DNA from: a virus
Reading direction: 5' to 3' (one strand)
Virus record (IMG/VR): IMGVR_UViG_3300009103_000012
Coordinates: 1 to 64,000 of that record
DNA length: 64,000 nucleotides
The position numbers and the translations under genes were made by a program. Below, one piece after another: positions 46,833 to 55,579 of this stretch. The notes under the pieces are model-generated. The model saw only the letters and a list, made by a program, of their open reading frames with translations, was not told the DNA's origin and searched no databases. Position 1 is the stretch's first letter, and the number at the start of each line of letters is the position of its first letter.

Positions 46833-47843
46833 TTATTGGACAAATTTACAAAGTTGTAAAGCTACTCTATAGGGATCGCATCCTGATGATGGGCGACGAT
46901 CTTCAAGGTACCCACGCCACTCTTTCTCTATAACACTATTGGGTATCCTCACTGAAGTGTCTCTAGCGGCGACGCCATAAGTAAATCTATCTAATGAAGC
47001 CGTCTCAAATCCCCCAGTTAGACGAAGACCATTCTCAGCCCCATATTCAGATATCGACTCGTGATGTCGAGCCTCCATATTAGAAATAATTCGCTGGAAT
47101 TCTTCTTCATTACCATCTTCTCTCATTTTCTTAGTAGAGAAATTAGTATGACACCCAGAGCCATTCCAACCAGGGTGGGGCTTGGGATGCCAATCGACAC
47201 CAAGCTCAAGGTCTTCTGTCATCAGCTCCAGAAGATACCTACTAACCCACAACGCATCGGCGGCAGTTATCGGATTCTCTGCGAAACATTGATATTCCCA
47301 TTGTCCTGGGGAGACCTCCGCATTATAGCCAACCACCCTAACTCCGACCTGATTACAAAATGAAGCATGCTCACGAATAAGCTTCCGAAACTTCACGCTA
47401 CCTCCTGAAGAGCAATAGTAACGCGAATCCTTGATCGGCTCTCCGCTATCAGGCCAGAACACATTCTTATCATTCGAAGTGATGAAATATTCCTGTTCGA
47501 AACCAACCCACATTTCTTGAGCACCTTCCGTGCTCGCTACTGCTTCTCGTAACTTCGCCCTGTAATTTGACGGATGAGGTGTTCGCTCAGCATTAGGCAT
47601 ACATACTTCACATAAAGCAACATAGTGATTGTCAGCGACTTGAAACATTGCTTTTGGTTGCAGGACTCTTTCAGAGTCGCCAGTGTCTGCTTGCCCGGTC
47701 GAAGAGCCATCAAAGTTCCACTCAGGAACATCTAATTGAACTTCTCCAGCTTCATTAGGCTGAAGGACAGTCGATTTTGTTTTCGACCTAATGGAGGGAT
47801 GCTCAAAACCATCCACCCAAATATAGTCTAAATGAACTAACAT
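46833..47843 (-). CDS. glnII: Glutamine synthetase, type II (eukaryote-like)
   Basis: 336 residues, slightly short for GSII (about 350-370). VPEWNFDGSSTGQA is the beta-grasp signature (W-N-F-D-G-S-S), VVGYNAEVSPGQWEYQ gives the catalytic Glu residues, NGSGCHTNFSTKKMR the ATP/glutamate site, GFETASLDRFTYGVAARDTSVRIP the ammonia-side Arg, and YLEDRRPSSGCDPY the C-terminal signature. Makes glutamine from glutamate and ammonia. Unusual in a phage; probably tunes host nitrogen flow for nucleotide synthesis. Catalytic residues look intact. Start overlaps the endolysin stop (TAATG). Confidence 0.9.
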   Translation of the reverse strand: MLVHLDYIWVDGFEHPSIRSKTKSTVLQPNEAGEVQLDVPEWNFDGSSTGQADTGDSERVLQPKAMFQVADNHYVALCEVCMPNAERTPHPSNYRAKLREAVASTEGAQEMWVGFEQEYFITSNDKNVFWPDSGEPIKDSRYYCSSGGSVKFRKLIREHASFCNQVGVRVVGYNAEVSPGQWEYQCFAENPITAADALWVSRYLLELMTEDLELGVDWHPKPHPGWNGSGCHTNFSTKKMREDGNEEEFQRIISNMEARHHESISEYGAENGLRLTGGFETASLDRFTYGVAARDTSVRIPNSVIEKEWRGYLEDRRPSSGCDPYRVALQLCKFVQ

Positions 47844-48757
47844 TAGTCCCCCTTAATCTCGTTTAATATTTTAACAATGTCTAAATTCGCGCAATCTTTC
47901 TTTCTATTGCTCTGATGATAATGACTAACAAAACCGTTGAATTTACTATTCTTCACAGATAACTCGAGCTTTCTACTTGTCAAGAACCCAGAGTCCCCAG
48001 ACTCTGGACCCTCTAGCGGGATGTTATATCTCTCATGCATTGCAAGCCAAAGAGCTTTTAATGCTTCAATTTGTACTGGATAAAAATCCAGAAAGGGCTC
48101 TAGCTTTCGTCCATGGCATTTAGCATTTTCTACTAATGCACGTTCACCGAACCCATTCTTAACATACCATGACTGATACTTGGTATAATAAGCATTTGCA
48201 ATCTCAACACCAACCGCACAGCGATTAACACTTCCTGCATGCCATGCACCATGCTGGGTATCTAACATCTGATAAATCGTTCCATCATTGTCTATCAAAA
48301 AATGAACAGATATACCACGCTTATTTAGCACCTTCGCACAAGACTCGGAGCTTAAACAAACGTCCCAATGATTAACAAACATCTTTACATCACGCTCTTT
48401 TTCACCCGAATAATCATAATAGGTGCCCGGTTCTGACTTAAAACCATCGGAGTCGTCCCACAAAATAACCTTGGCCCAATCAATCACTTGTGGTTTTCCA
48501 TTACAAATGATATAGCTTTGGTCTTTCTCTTTTGGGCAAGTATAGATGTAGTCGCTTATCTCTGCTTCTCGCTCAGTCCATATCCGACGATATGTCGTGG
48601 GTCCGCAAAGACCATCAGCTGTCAACCTATTCTCTCGCTGCCATTTTCTAATCGCACTTACAAGCTTTTCATCATGATACTTCACACCGAACCATTCAGG
48701 TGTCCACCCAAGAGAATCAGCAGAACTTTTATTGTAGAATACTTTGTCGATTGCCAT
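47843..48757 (-). CDS. Endolysin, N-acetylmuramoyl-L-alanine amidase with PG-binding domain
   Basis: 304 residues. Residues about 30-60 (ISAIRKWQRENRLTADGLCGPTTYRRI) are a PG_binding_1 domain; the rest is an amidase-2/PGRP domain: MFVNHWDVC, GISVHFLIDNDGTIYQML, AWHAGSVNRCAVGVEIAN and FVSHYHQSNRKKDC hold the zinc His residues. Hydrolyses the stem peptide-glycan bond at lysis. Not close to the holin-like gene at 27955-28197. Coupled to glutamine synthetase by TAATG. Confidence 0.85.
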   Translation of the reverse strand: MAIDKVFYNKSSADSLGWTPEWFGVKYHDEKLVSAIRKWQRENRLTADGLCGPTTYRRIWTEREAEISDYIYTCPKEKDQSYIICNGKPQVIDWAKVILWDDSDGFKSEPGTYYDYSGEKERDVKMFVNHWDVCLSSESCAKVLNKRGISVHFLIDNDGTIYQMLDTQHGAWHAGSVNRCAVGVEIANAYYTKYQSWYVKNGFGERALVENAKCHGRKLEPFLDFYPVQIEALKALWLAMHERYNIPLEGPESGDSGFLTSRKLELSVKNSKFNGFVSHYHQSNRKKDCANLDIVKILNEIKGD

Positions 48758-48765
48758 CGGCCCGC

Positions 48766-49368
48766 CTACTCAAAATCAATGTCGACAGCTACCTTTATAG
48801 ACAGCTTCGGAACACGAAGATGATTAGCCATGTTATGCTTCTTGGTTTCTGCTGCATCCAGAAACCAGTCCGCATGCTTCTTCTTATCTACGATCTTCAT
48901 GAAATAGTCATCTTTCTTACCGCAATTCTGAGCCATCATGGTATAAATTATTGTATTTAGCCTGTCGGCTTCTGCGGCGCCAGCCTTCATCTCTTCAACT
49001 TTACCCCATTCCATTGACGAAACATCATGAATCATTACTGTTGCGTTGGGGTCCATAAACCGATATCCTTCATCTCCAAATGAAAACAACACTGCTCCGC
49101 ACGACATAGCTTTACCTTCTACGATAGTTGCTACGGGAATCTCAGCGTGTTTAATCGCACTAATCATGCTCATTAAACTATATACTTGGCCGCCATAAGA
49201 ATCGATTATCACTGGAATTACCTTTTGCCCAGTATTATGAGCTTGTCCCATTTCTAATGCAAATTTCTTTGCTGACTCTTCATCGAACTTATTGACGCGA
49301 ATCATTATTGGCTGCTTCCTCAGCTCTATCTCTTTTATTTTCGGATCTATCTCAGATGTCCAGTGCAT
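48766..49368 (-). CDS. ClpP-type serine protease
   Basis: 200 residues, the usual ClpP length. VIIDSYGGQVYSLMSMISAI, EGKAMSCGAVLFSFG with catalytic Ser89, ATVMIHDVSS with His114 and KKKHADWFLDAAE with Asp167 make the triad. ClpP degrades proteins with Clp ATPases, including tmRNA-tagged ones. Could also serve as a maturation protease. No Clp ATPase is in the window. Note S-C in place of the usual S-M after the nucleophile. Confidence 0.85.
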   Translation of the reverse strand: MHWTSEIDPKIKEIELRKQPIMIRVNKFDEESAKKFALEMGQAHNTGQKVIPVIIDSYGGQVYSLMSMISAIKHAEIPVATIVEGKAMSCGAVLFSFGDEGYRFMDPNATVMIHDVSSMEWGKVEEMKAGAAEADRLNTIIYTMMAQNCGKKDDYFMKIVDKKKHADWFLDAAETKKHNMANHLRVPKLSIKVAVDIDFE

Positions 49369-49383
49369 TTCATCTCCTCTAAA

Positions 49384-51891
49384 TTATCCACACTTCGCCA
49401 TACCGCAATTTTTGCAGGTTGCACAGCCTTCCTGATATACTATATTCGGGCTATCGCAACAGGCAGTATCAAATACTCCATTACTTGCTTTGGTACCATC
49501 AGCGATATACTTCTTAAGGCATCGCGCTGTCACCTTAGCAAAACTAAATAGGTCAGCATCTTTGTCTTTTTGTAATTGCTCTACCATATACTGCACAGGA
49601 ACACCATGCCGTAATGCCAATGATATTGTTCTGGTAAATGCAGAGTGGTTCGGATTATCAAATACCTTAACGATATCTTTTATCACAAACTCATCACCAT
49701 TAGTACCTACAATCAAGTCATACTTCGAATTAACTGATTTTCGAGATCGTCGACGAATCTTTCCAGAAGTATATTTTCTGGGGATTTCAACATACTCAGA
49801 TAATCCCCCTATAACTTCGTAAGGTTTCCCCTTCATTAGTCCAATGAGGATGGTCCATGCCTCTCCCTTAATGTTCGCTTGATGAATATCACAAACCATT
49901 TCCTCAGGACGCTTTGGGGCTGATCTCGTTATTATCTCACCCGCGTCACGGGGATTTTGATTCTTTTTATCAGAAGAAACTAAAACGCCCGCGCGACTTC
50001 CATCTCTATAAACAGTCACACCCTTACAACCAAGCTCCCAACCAGTCATGTAAACTTGCTTTACTGTCTCGACGCTTGTATCGGCTGGTAAATTTGTCGT
50101 ATTAGAAATTGCATGACAAACCCACTTTTGTGCAGCTGCTTGCATTTTAACTTTTGCGAGCCAATCAATTTCATTAGCAGTCGCACCGGCATAAGGGCTC
50201 ATCTTAACAAGCTTTTCATTACTCATTGTTTCACCCTCGCCGACCTCGATTGTGTCTATCCACTCCTTAAAGCCGTGGTGGTATACCGTATACTCCTGCC
50301 ACTTATCACCGGAATCGTCAACAAAGTCAACACGAGCATCCTCATCTTGTCCAGTCAGCTTTTTCCTGCGTGTATAATGAAGCATAAATGCAGGTTCAAT
50401 TCCTGATGTTGTCTGGCTTAAGACAGAGACGGAGCCAGCAGGGGCTGTCGTAGTTAGAGATATATTTCTGCGGCCATACTTCTTATTCATGCCGCGTAAT
50501 TCCTCGTCGGCCTCCCAAATCCTCTCGAGAAATGGATGTCCTTCTTCTTTCTTAGCATCAAAAACTTCAAAAGCGCCCCGCTCTTTAGCCATCATAATCG
50601 ATGAACGATAAGCATTTACCGCAAGAGCCTTGTAAATCTTTCCTGTCCATTCAATGCTTTTATCTGAGCCGTAACGCTCTCCAAGCATTGCAAGAGTATC
50701 GCCTAAACCCGTTATCCCGAGACCGGTTCTACGACCTAAAATCGCTTGTGTCTTTATATTCTCCCAAAGGTCTAATTCAATACGCTTTACTTCTTGAGAT
50801 TCTGGATCTTCGCTAATTTTAGAAATAATTTTATCAATCTGCTCGATCTCAAGATCGATCATATCGTCCATTAGCCTTTGCGCCTTATGAGACACCTCTG
50901 CAAACTTCTTGAAATCAAAAGAAGCGTCTGCTGTCCATGCATTTCGAACAAAACCAGTTAGATTAAGAAGCATTAGCCGACAGCTATCATACGGAGAAAG
51001 AATAATCTCCCCACAAGGATTTGTAGAAACAGACCCAAAGCCCTCTTCTGAATAAATATCAGCAGGAGTATAAGACTTTGCTGTATCCCAAAATAGCACT
51101 CCTGGTTCTGCTGCAGTATGTGCTCCCTCAATTATCTCATGCCATATCGATCTAGCATCTGCATACTCACTAACCTTAGGGCTAGTAGAATTTATGGGCC
51201 ATCGCAACTCTACATTTAAGCCATCCTTAACAGCATTCATAAATTCATCAGATACTCGAACAGAAATATTCGCGCCAGTGACTCTTGTCAGATCTCGTTT
51301 GATCTTTATGAAGTCACGAATTTGAGGATGATGAACTGAAATGGTTAGCATCAGTGCTCCGCGTCTACCGCCTTGCGCTACCTCTCTACATGAATTTGAG
51401 AACCTATCCATAAAAACTTCAATACCATCTGTGGTTCGAGCCGCATTTGCAGTAGGTAGTCCTTTCGGGCGAATAGTGCTTAAATCAAATCCGACACCAC
51501 CACGACGCTTGGCTATTTGCACCAACTCTTGGTCTGTCTTCAATATCCCACCGTAGCTATCTTCTGGTGCTGGAACGACAAAGCAATTAGACAAGCTCTG
51601 AATTCTCTCTTCATTACCAATCCCAGACATAGGTGACCCCTGAGGGATTACATACTTAAAATCTTTTAGTAAGCCGTAGATCTCTTCATATGACAACGGA
51701 TTGGGATAACGAGATTCTGCTCGGTGAAGCTCTTTTGCTATCCTTTTGTGCATATCATCAGGTGACGATTCAAGGTAAGTACCATCGTTTCCTGCTAAAA
51801 GATATTTTGTTGTGACTACATTGGCCGCTAATTCATCGCCAGAAAAGTACTCTAACGAATTTGCAAACGCTTCCTGATAATCAAAAGTCAT
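49384..51891 (-). CDS. nrdJ: Class II (B12-dependent) ribonucleotide reductase
   Basis: 835 residues in one chain. Substrate/catalytic blocks: SNCFVV, RRGGVGFDLS, STNPCGEIILSPYDSC and NAYRSSIMMAKERGAF, and a C-terminal zinc-finger-like Cys cluster (CCDS, EGCATCKNCGMAKCG). No R2 partner gene is near, and the pattern is that of the adenosylcobalamin-dependent enzyme, which works with or without oxygen. It supplies dNTPs. Needs host or environmental B12. Confidence 0.9.
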   Translation of the reverse strand: MTFDYQEAFANSLEYFSGDELAANVVTTKYLLAGNDGTYLESSPDDMHKRIAKELHRAESRYPNPLSYEEIYGLLKDFKYVIPQGSPMSGIGNEERIQSLSNCFVVPAPEDSYGGILKTDQELVQIAKRRGGVGFDLSTIRPKGLPTANAARTTDGIEVFMDRFSNSCREVAQGGRRGALMLTISVHHPQIRDFIKIKRDLTRVTGANISVRVSDEFMNAVKDGLNVELRWPINSTSPKVSEYADARSIWHEIIEGAHTAAEPGVLFWDTAKSYTPADIYSEEGFGSVSTNPCGEIILSPYDSCRLMLLNLTGFVRNAWTADASFDFKKFAEVSHKAQRLMDDMIDLEIEQIDKIISKISEDPESQEVKRIELDLWENIKTQAILGRRTGLGITGLGDTLAMLGERYGSDKSIEWTGKIYKALAVNAYRSSIMMAKERGAFEVFDAKKEEGHPFLERIWEADEELRGMNKKYGRRNISLTTTAPAGSVSVLSQTTSGIEPAFMLHYTRRKKLTGQDEDARVDFVDDSGDKWQEYTVYHHGFKEWIDTIEVGEGETMSNEKLVKMSPYAGATANEIDWLAKVKMQAAAQKWVCHAISNTTNLPADTSVETVKQVYMTGWELGCKGVTVYRDGSRAGVLVSSDKKNQNPRDAGEIITRSAPKRPEEMVCDIHQANIKGEAWTILIGLMKGKPYEVIGGLSEYVEIPRKYTSGKIRRRSRKSVNSKYDLIVGTNGDEFVIKDIVKVFDNPNHSAFTRTISLALRHGVPVQYMVEQLQKDKDADLFSFAKVTARCLKKYIADGTKASNGVFDTACCDSPNIVYQEGCATCKNCGMAKCG

Positions 51892-51914
51892 TTTTTCCTC
51901 TATCTCTAATGCTG

Positions 51915-53321
51915 TTAGACGCGCTTTAATTCAGCCCACTTCTTTTTGATTAGAGCTTTCGTTTCTTGTTTGTCATCCTTTATTGCTTCTGCCAAGGTGG
52001 ATACTTCTTCATCAAGTACTTTAATAGTAGAGCGCGCGGTGTCAATGTGAATAGGAAAAAGGATCCCATCTTTTCCGGCTCGATTTTTCGCGATGAAAAG
52101 TCGACCTGCTCCTGTAGCTTTTTCCGCCGGCTTACGAGATAACGATACCACGAGGTCAGCGACCATGGCCTTTCCATAAGCTTCTGACATATTTTCAAGC
52201 CCAACGATATCAGAATTTGCAGAATCTCTATTCGCTTGAGAAGCAGTCCAAATAGGTATCCGCAATTCCATCGCAAGGTTTCTAAGCTCTTCATAAATTA
52301 GTTTAAGCTCGTGACGTAAAGAATCATACGATCGTGTGGACCGCATAATATCGGCATAATCAATTACCAAAACACTCGGCTTAAACCCTCTAAGAGCAAG
52401 CTTTTCTATGTGGTTCCTAATCGTTGTAACAGACGGATACCCTGTCGGATACTCTTTGATAATGAGTCTACCAAGGTCTTCATTTTCTTCATAAAATTTC
52501 TTTACACGATCTTTATTATCGACGACGTCTGATGAAGAAATGCCACAAAGATTCGAATCATACCGAATGCCAACCGCATTCTCTGTTAATTCGAACGTAT
52601 AGTGTAATACATTCTTTCCGACCCTCATTGCATTTGCGCCCATTTGTACCAGATAATGAGACTTGCCGACACCAGTATTTGCTGTTACAACACCAATCTC
52701 ACCTCTTCCGAGACCACCAGCGAGTATATCTTTCGCATCAAGTTGCGGAATACCAGTTGGACAAACGCAACGATTAACTTTCTGAAAGCGTGCTTCCATA
52801 TCCTCAAAAAAATCATGACCTACGGTATTCGCTAGACCAATCGAAACTGCGTTCTTCATGAGTGAAATAACGGACTCAAAATTATCTGTGGAGATAAGCT
52901 CAACTGACTTTTCAAGAGCTTCTTTAAATGCTTGTCTCTTACAAAAATCAAGTGACTTTTCTTTTACATAAGCAATATCACCGGGGTGTGGGTTCTCTTT
53001 TGCTCTTATCAAATAGCTTACGATCTGGTCACGGAGCAAAACATCACCGTCTTCGCTTAACCCATCTTTGATAATACTGATTAGCAAAGCTTGGGTGGGA
53101 AAACATCTATACTCAGTAAAGTACTTAAAATATTTCTCGCAAAGATACTCAAGGTATCGCAGCTCAAAAAAATCTGGTCTCATAACTTCGACCATTTGCG
53201 CAGCCCACTGGTGATCTGTCAATAGTCCTTGCAAAATCTTTTCTTGAAAAGACTTATTATATTGCCTAAACTGGCCACCTGGAATTTCATTCAAGATATT
53301 ATTGTTAGCGAGTGCGCTCAT
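51915..53321 (-). CDS. dnaB: Replicative DNA helicase (DnaB-like)
   Basis: 468 residues. RecA-type core: GLGRGEIGVVTANTGVGKSHYLVQMG (Walker A), VLHYTFELTENAVGIRY, SVLVIDYADIMRS (Walker B) and IWTASQANRDS. The N-terminal third is a helical interaction domain. Hexameric 5'-3' helicase for the fork. No separate primase was recognised in the window. Start MSALANNNIL at 53321. Confidence 0.9.
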   Translation of the reverse strand: MSALANNNILNEIPGGQFRQYNKSFQEKILQGLLTDHQWAAQMVEVMRPDFFELRYLEYLCEKYFKYFTEYRCFPTQALLISIIKDGLSEDGDVLLRDQIVSYLIRAKENPHPGDIAYVKEKSLDFCKRQAFKEALEKSVELISTDNFESVISLMKNAVSIGLANTVGHDFFEDMEARFQKVNRCVCPTGIPQLDAKDILAGGLGRGEIGVVTANTGVGKSHYLVQMGANAMRVGKNVLHYTFELTENAVGIRYDSNLCGISSSDVVDNKDRVKKFYEENEDLGRLIIKEYPTGYPSVTTIRNHIEKLALRGFKPSVLVIDYADIMRSTRSYDSLRHELKLIYEELRNLAMELRIPIWTASQANRDSANSDIVGLENMSEAYGKAMVADLVVSLSRKPAEKATGAGRLFIAKNRAGKDGILFPIHIDTARSTIKVLDEEVSTLAEAIKDDKQETKALIKKKWAELKRV

Positions 53322-53329
53322 TATTTTTT

Positions 53330-54280
53330 TTACCCCAATGTTCGTAAGGTCATGAACAATTTATCATAATCGAAGTTTTTTATTCCCAATGCCCTTAGGG
53401 AACGAATAAAGCCAAGCTTATCTCTCTTTAAGCTGGAAATTTCAAGTGCTTCATCTATTTTCTTAGCCTGAGCTCCCGATACATTTCCATGTCCCAAATA
53501 CATAAGCTTCCAATTTTTGTTGACAGTATCTTCGTGATCTATGATGCTATCATAGAGCTTCAGACGCTTTTGTTTCCGAAGATCTTCACATTCTGTAAGT
53601 ATGTCGGAAACAGCCAGAGATTCTCCGCTTTCCAAACGAGCGAACCTTTTCGCCAGGCTCCTAAACCCAGCTCCAGGGACACCTTTTAGCCCGTCAGACC
53701 CATCACCGACAAAGCATCTTGCCAAACAAAAATTTACAGGATGTATCCTAAACTCTTGTAACACTTTATCAACTGTCCACTCTCTCTTGCTGCCTGGAGA
53801 CCAAACGCTAATCCTCTCATCAATTAATTGATAAAAATCTTTATCAGTAGAAATAATGACACATTTTTTTTCTTTAAGAACGACATTACAAAGACGTGCA
53901 ATTACATCGTCTGCTTCACAATCTGAAATATAGACCTGCGGTACCGCTGTCTTTCGTAAGAGACCAACTAAATTTGTAATTTGCTCATTTCTATTTGAAA
54001 CTGTATCAGGTAAATCCCCAGAATAGAAACGGTTTAATTTTTCAGGTCTGCGGCCGCCCTTATAATTGGGGTCGATTGATCTTCTTCTAGGTGAGCCGCC
54101 GCCCTCCCAAACAACTATAACTGACTCTGGAGAATACCTCTCTGTCAACAGTTGAATGCTCTTCAGAAAACCGACTATGCCACCTATGGGATCCCCATTC
54201 TCTCCCATCGATGGATTTGCTACAAAATGTCTATAAAAGCAATTTAGGCCATCAATCAGTAAAATTGGTCGATCTTTCAT
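53330..54280 (-). CDS. 5'-3' exonuclease / flap endonuclease (FEN fold), copy 2
   Basis: 316 residues. ILLIDGLNCFYRHF, VVWEGGGSPRRRSIDPNYKGGR (the arch and the Asp motif), DCEADDVIARLC and STDKDFYQL, and FVGDGSDGLKGVPGAGFRSLAKRF (H3TH). Fits removal of RNA primers in the replisome, next to helicase and RecA-like genes. Second copy of this family in the window; the other is at 18278-19108. ATG overlaps the RecA-like stop (TAATG). Confidence 0.85.
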   Translation of the reverse strand: MKDRPILLIDGLNCFYRHFVANPSMGENGDPIGGIVGFLKSIQLLTERYSPESVIVVWEGGGSPRRRSIDPNYKGGRRPEKLNRFYSGDLPDTVSNRNEQITNLVGLLRKTAVPQVYISDCEADDVIARLCNVVLKEKKCVIISTDKDFYQLIDERISVWSPGSKREWTVDKVLQEFRIHPVNFCLARCFVGDGSDGLKGVPGAGFRSLAKRFARLESGESLAVSDILTECEDLRKQKRLKLYDSIIDHEDTVNKNWKLMYLGHGNVSGAQAKKIDEALEISSLKRDKLGFIRSLRALGIKNFDYDKLFMTLRTLG

Positions 54281-55476
54281 TAGTCATTCAAGTCCGGAAG
54301 GTCTTCCAAATTAATCTCCATTGCAGCTGCTCGGACTTCTTCGTAAGACTCTGTATCAAGCATTGCATGTTCATCATCAGACATTTTTCTTATCATACAT
54401 ATAGCCAAAAGATCGTCTATATACTTCTGGTACTCAGCATCTTTCCATACATCTCCAAAATCGTTCTTATAAAATTTCTTCTCGATGTTAATTTCGCCCG
54501 TTACAGTGTCGGTTACAGTCAACGTTTTCCATGCGCTTGTTCCCTTAACACACACTTCTTTTCCGTCAATTATCTCGGGGCCGTGCTTCCGAAGCTCATC
54601 AAAGACTTGCTCGTGCTCAACGATTCCTTTACCGAAATGAATTTCAAAATTGCACTCCCTGAAAGGTGGTGCTACCTTATTCTTAATTGTCTTCGCGCGG
54701 ACGTGAATGCCAATAACTTCTTTGCTCTTATTGGTAATCTGTTGACCGGCGCCGAGCTTGATTCGTACAGATGAATGGAAAGGAATCGCCTTACCCCCGG
54801 GAGTAGTTGTGGGATCTCCATACATAACTCCAATTTTTGTTCGAATTTGGTTTAAGCAGATAAACAGGACATTCTGATTTGCAATGACACCTGTAATTTT
54901 GCGCATACCTTTAGAGATGGCGCGTGCTTGTAAACCAATAGAATTTTGTTCGTATGTTCCATCTAATTCGGCCTTAGGAGATGAAGCAGCAACAGAGTCC
55001 CAGATAATGGTTACTGGTACGTCTTTATCCATCGCCTTGGCTTTCATTATAGTCGATTCAGCAATAGAAAGAACCTCCTCTGTGCAGTGCGTATCAACAT
55101 ATACGAACCGCTTGTTAATATCAACGCCAAGCAGCCCCAGGTTTTCAACAGAAGTTGCATTCTCTGTATCAATATAGACTACAATTCCGCCAAGAAGCTG
55201 GCATGATCTTGCGATCTGAATTGCGATATGAGACTTTCCAATCGAGGGAGGCCCAAATATCTCTATAATTCTCCCCTCCGGTAATCCTCCATTACTGCGA
55301 TTTGCGATGATGTAATCTAGCTGTTGGGACCCGGTACTAATCCATCGATTAACATGCGTTGGAGATTCGTCTGTTGAAAGATTATACGCTACTCTAGAAC
55401 CGTGCTCTTTGTTAAGAGACTTAATCAAATCAGAAGTGAAATCATCACTACCGCTACCACCTTTTTTCTTTGCCAT
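54280..55476 (-). CDS. uvsX: RecA/UvsX-like recombinase
   Basis: 398 residues from ATG 55476 after GAGGTAATAAC; the longer in-frame start would read through the upstream terminator. IIEIFGPPSIGKSHIAIQI is Walker A, VVYIDTENATS the next strand, VTIIWDSVAASSPKAEL Walker B, ICLNQIRTKIGVMYGDPTTTPGGKAIPFHSSVRIKL the L2 loop region. Forms filaments on ssDNA for recombination and restart. C-terminus is acidic. Own promoter lies just upstream. Confidence 0.9.
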   Translation of the reverse strand: MAKKKGGSGSDDFTSDLIKSLNKEHGSRVAYNLSTDESPTHVNRWISTGSQQLDYIIANRSNGGLPEGRIIEIFGPPSIGKSHIAIQIARSCQLLGGIVVYIDTENATSVENLGLLGVDINKRFVYVDTHCTEEVLSIAESTIMKAKAMDKDVPVTIIWDSVAASSPKAELDGTYEQNSIGLQARAISKGMRKITGVIANQNVLFICLNQIRTKIGVMYGDPTTTPGGKAIPFHSSVRIKLGAGQQITNKSKEVIGIHVRAKTIKNKVAPPFRECNFEIHFGKGIVEHEQVFDELRKHGPEIIDGKEVCVKGTSAWKTLTVTDTVTGEINIEKKFYKNDFGDVWKDAEYQKYIDDLLAICMIRKMSDDEHAMLDTESYEEVRAAAMEINLEDLPDLND

Positions 55477-55494
55477 GTTATTACCTCGTAAAAG

Positions 55495-55523
55495 ATTATA
55501 CACTCGAAATAAGAAGTGTTCAA
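55495..55523 (-). promoter_or_regulatory. Sigma-70-type promoter of the RecA-like gene
   Basis: Minus-strand TATAAT (55495-55500), exact 17-base spacer, TTGAAC (55518-55523). Near-perfect consensus; sits just after the SSB terminator. Confidence 0.8.
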
Positions 55524-55527
55524 GTAA

Positions 55528-55556
55528 AAAGGGAGGAAGCATTGCTTCCTCCCTTT
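55528..55556 (-). terminator. Intrinsic terminator between SSB and RecA-like genes
   Basis: Perfect 13-pair inverted repeat AAAGGGAGGAAGC/GCTTCCTCCCTTT with loop ATT; on the minus strand it is followed by T-rich TTTTTACTT. It should stop transcription from the SSB gene just before the next promoter. Confidence 0.8.
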
Positions 55557-55579
55557 GGGTTAAAGACCAGAGATGTTAA

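Noticed and set aside
48766-49368. ClpP-like protein as the prohead protease that cuts the leaders
   Set aside because: Possible, but T4-type cutting at (L/I)-x-E is done by an unrelated protease and the gene lies away from virion genes; left open, not claimed.
55477-55542. Longer start for the RecA-like gene
   Set aside because: The extra 22 codons would lie in the terminator hairpin and promoter; ATG 55476 has a good ribosome site.
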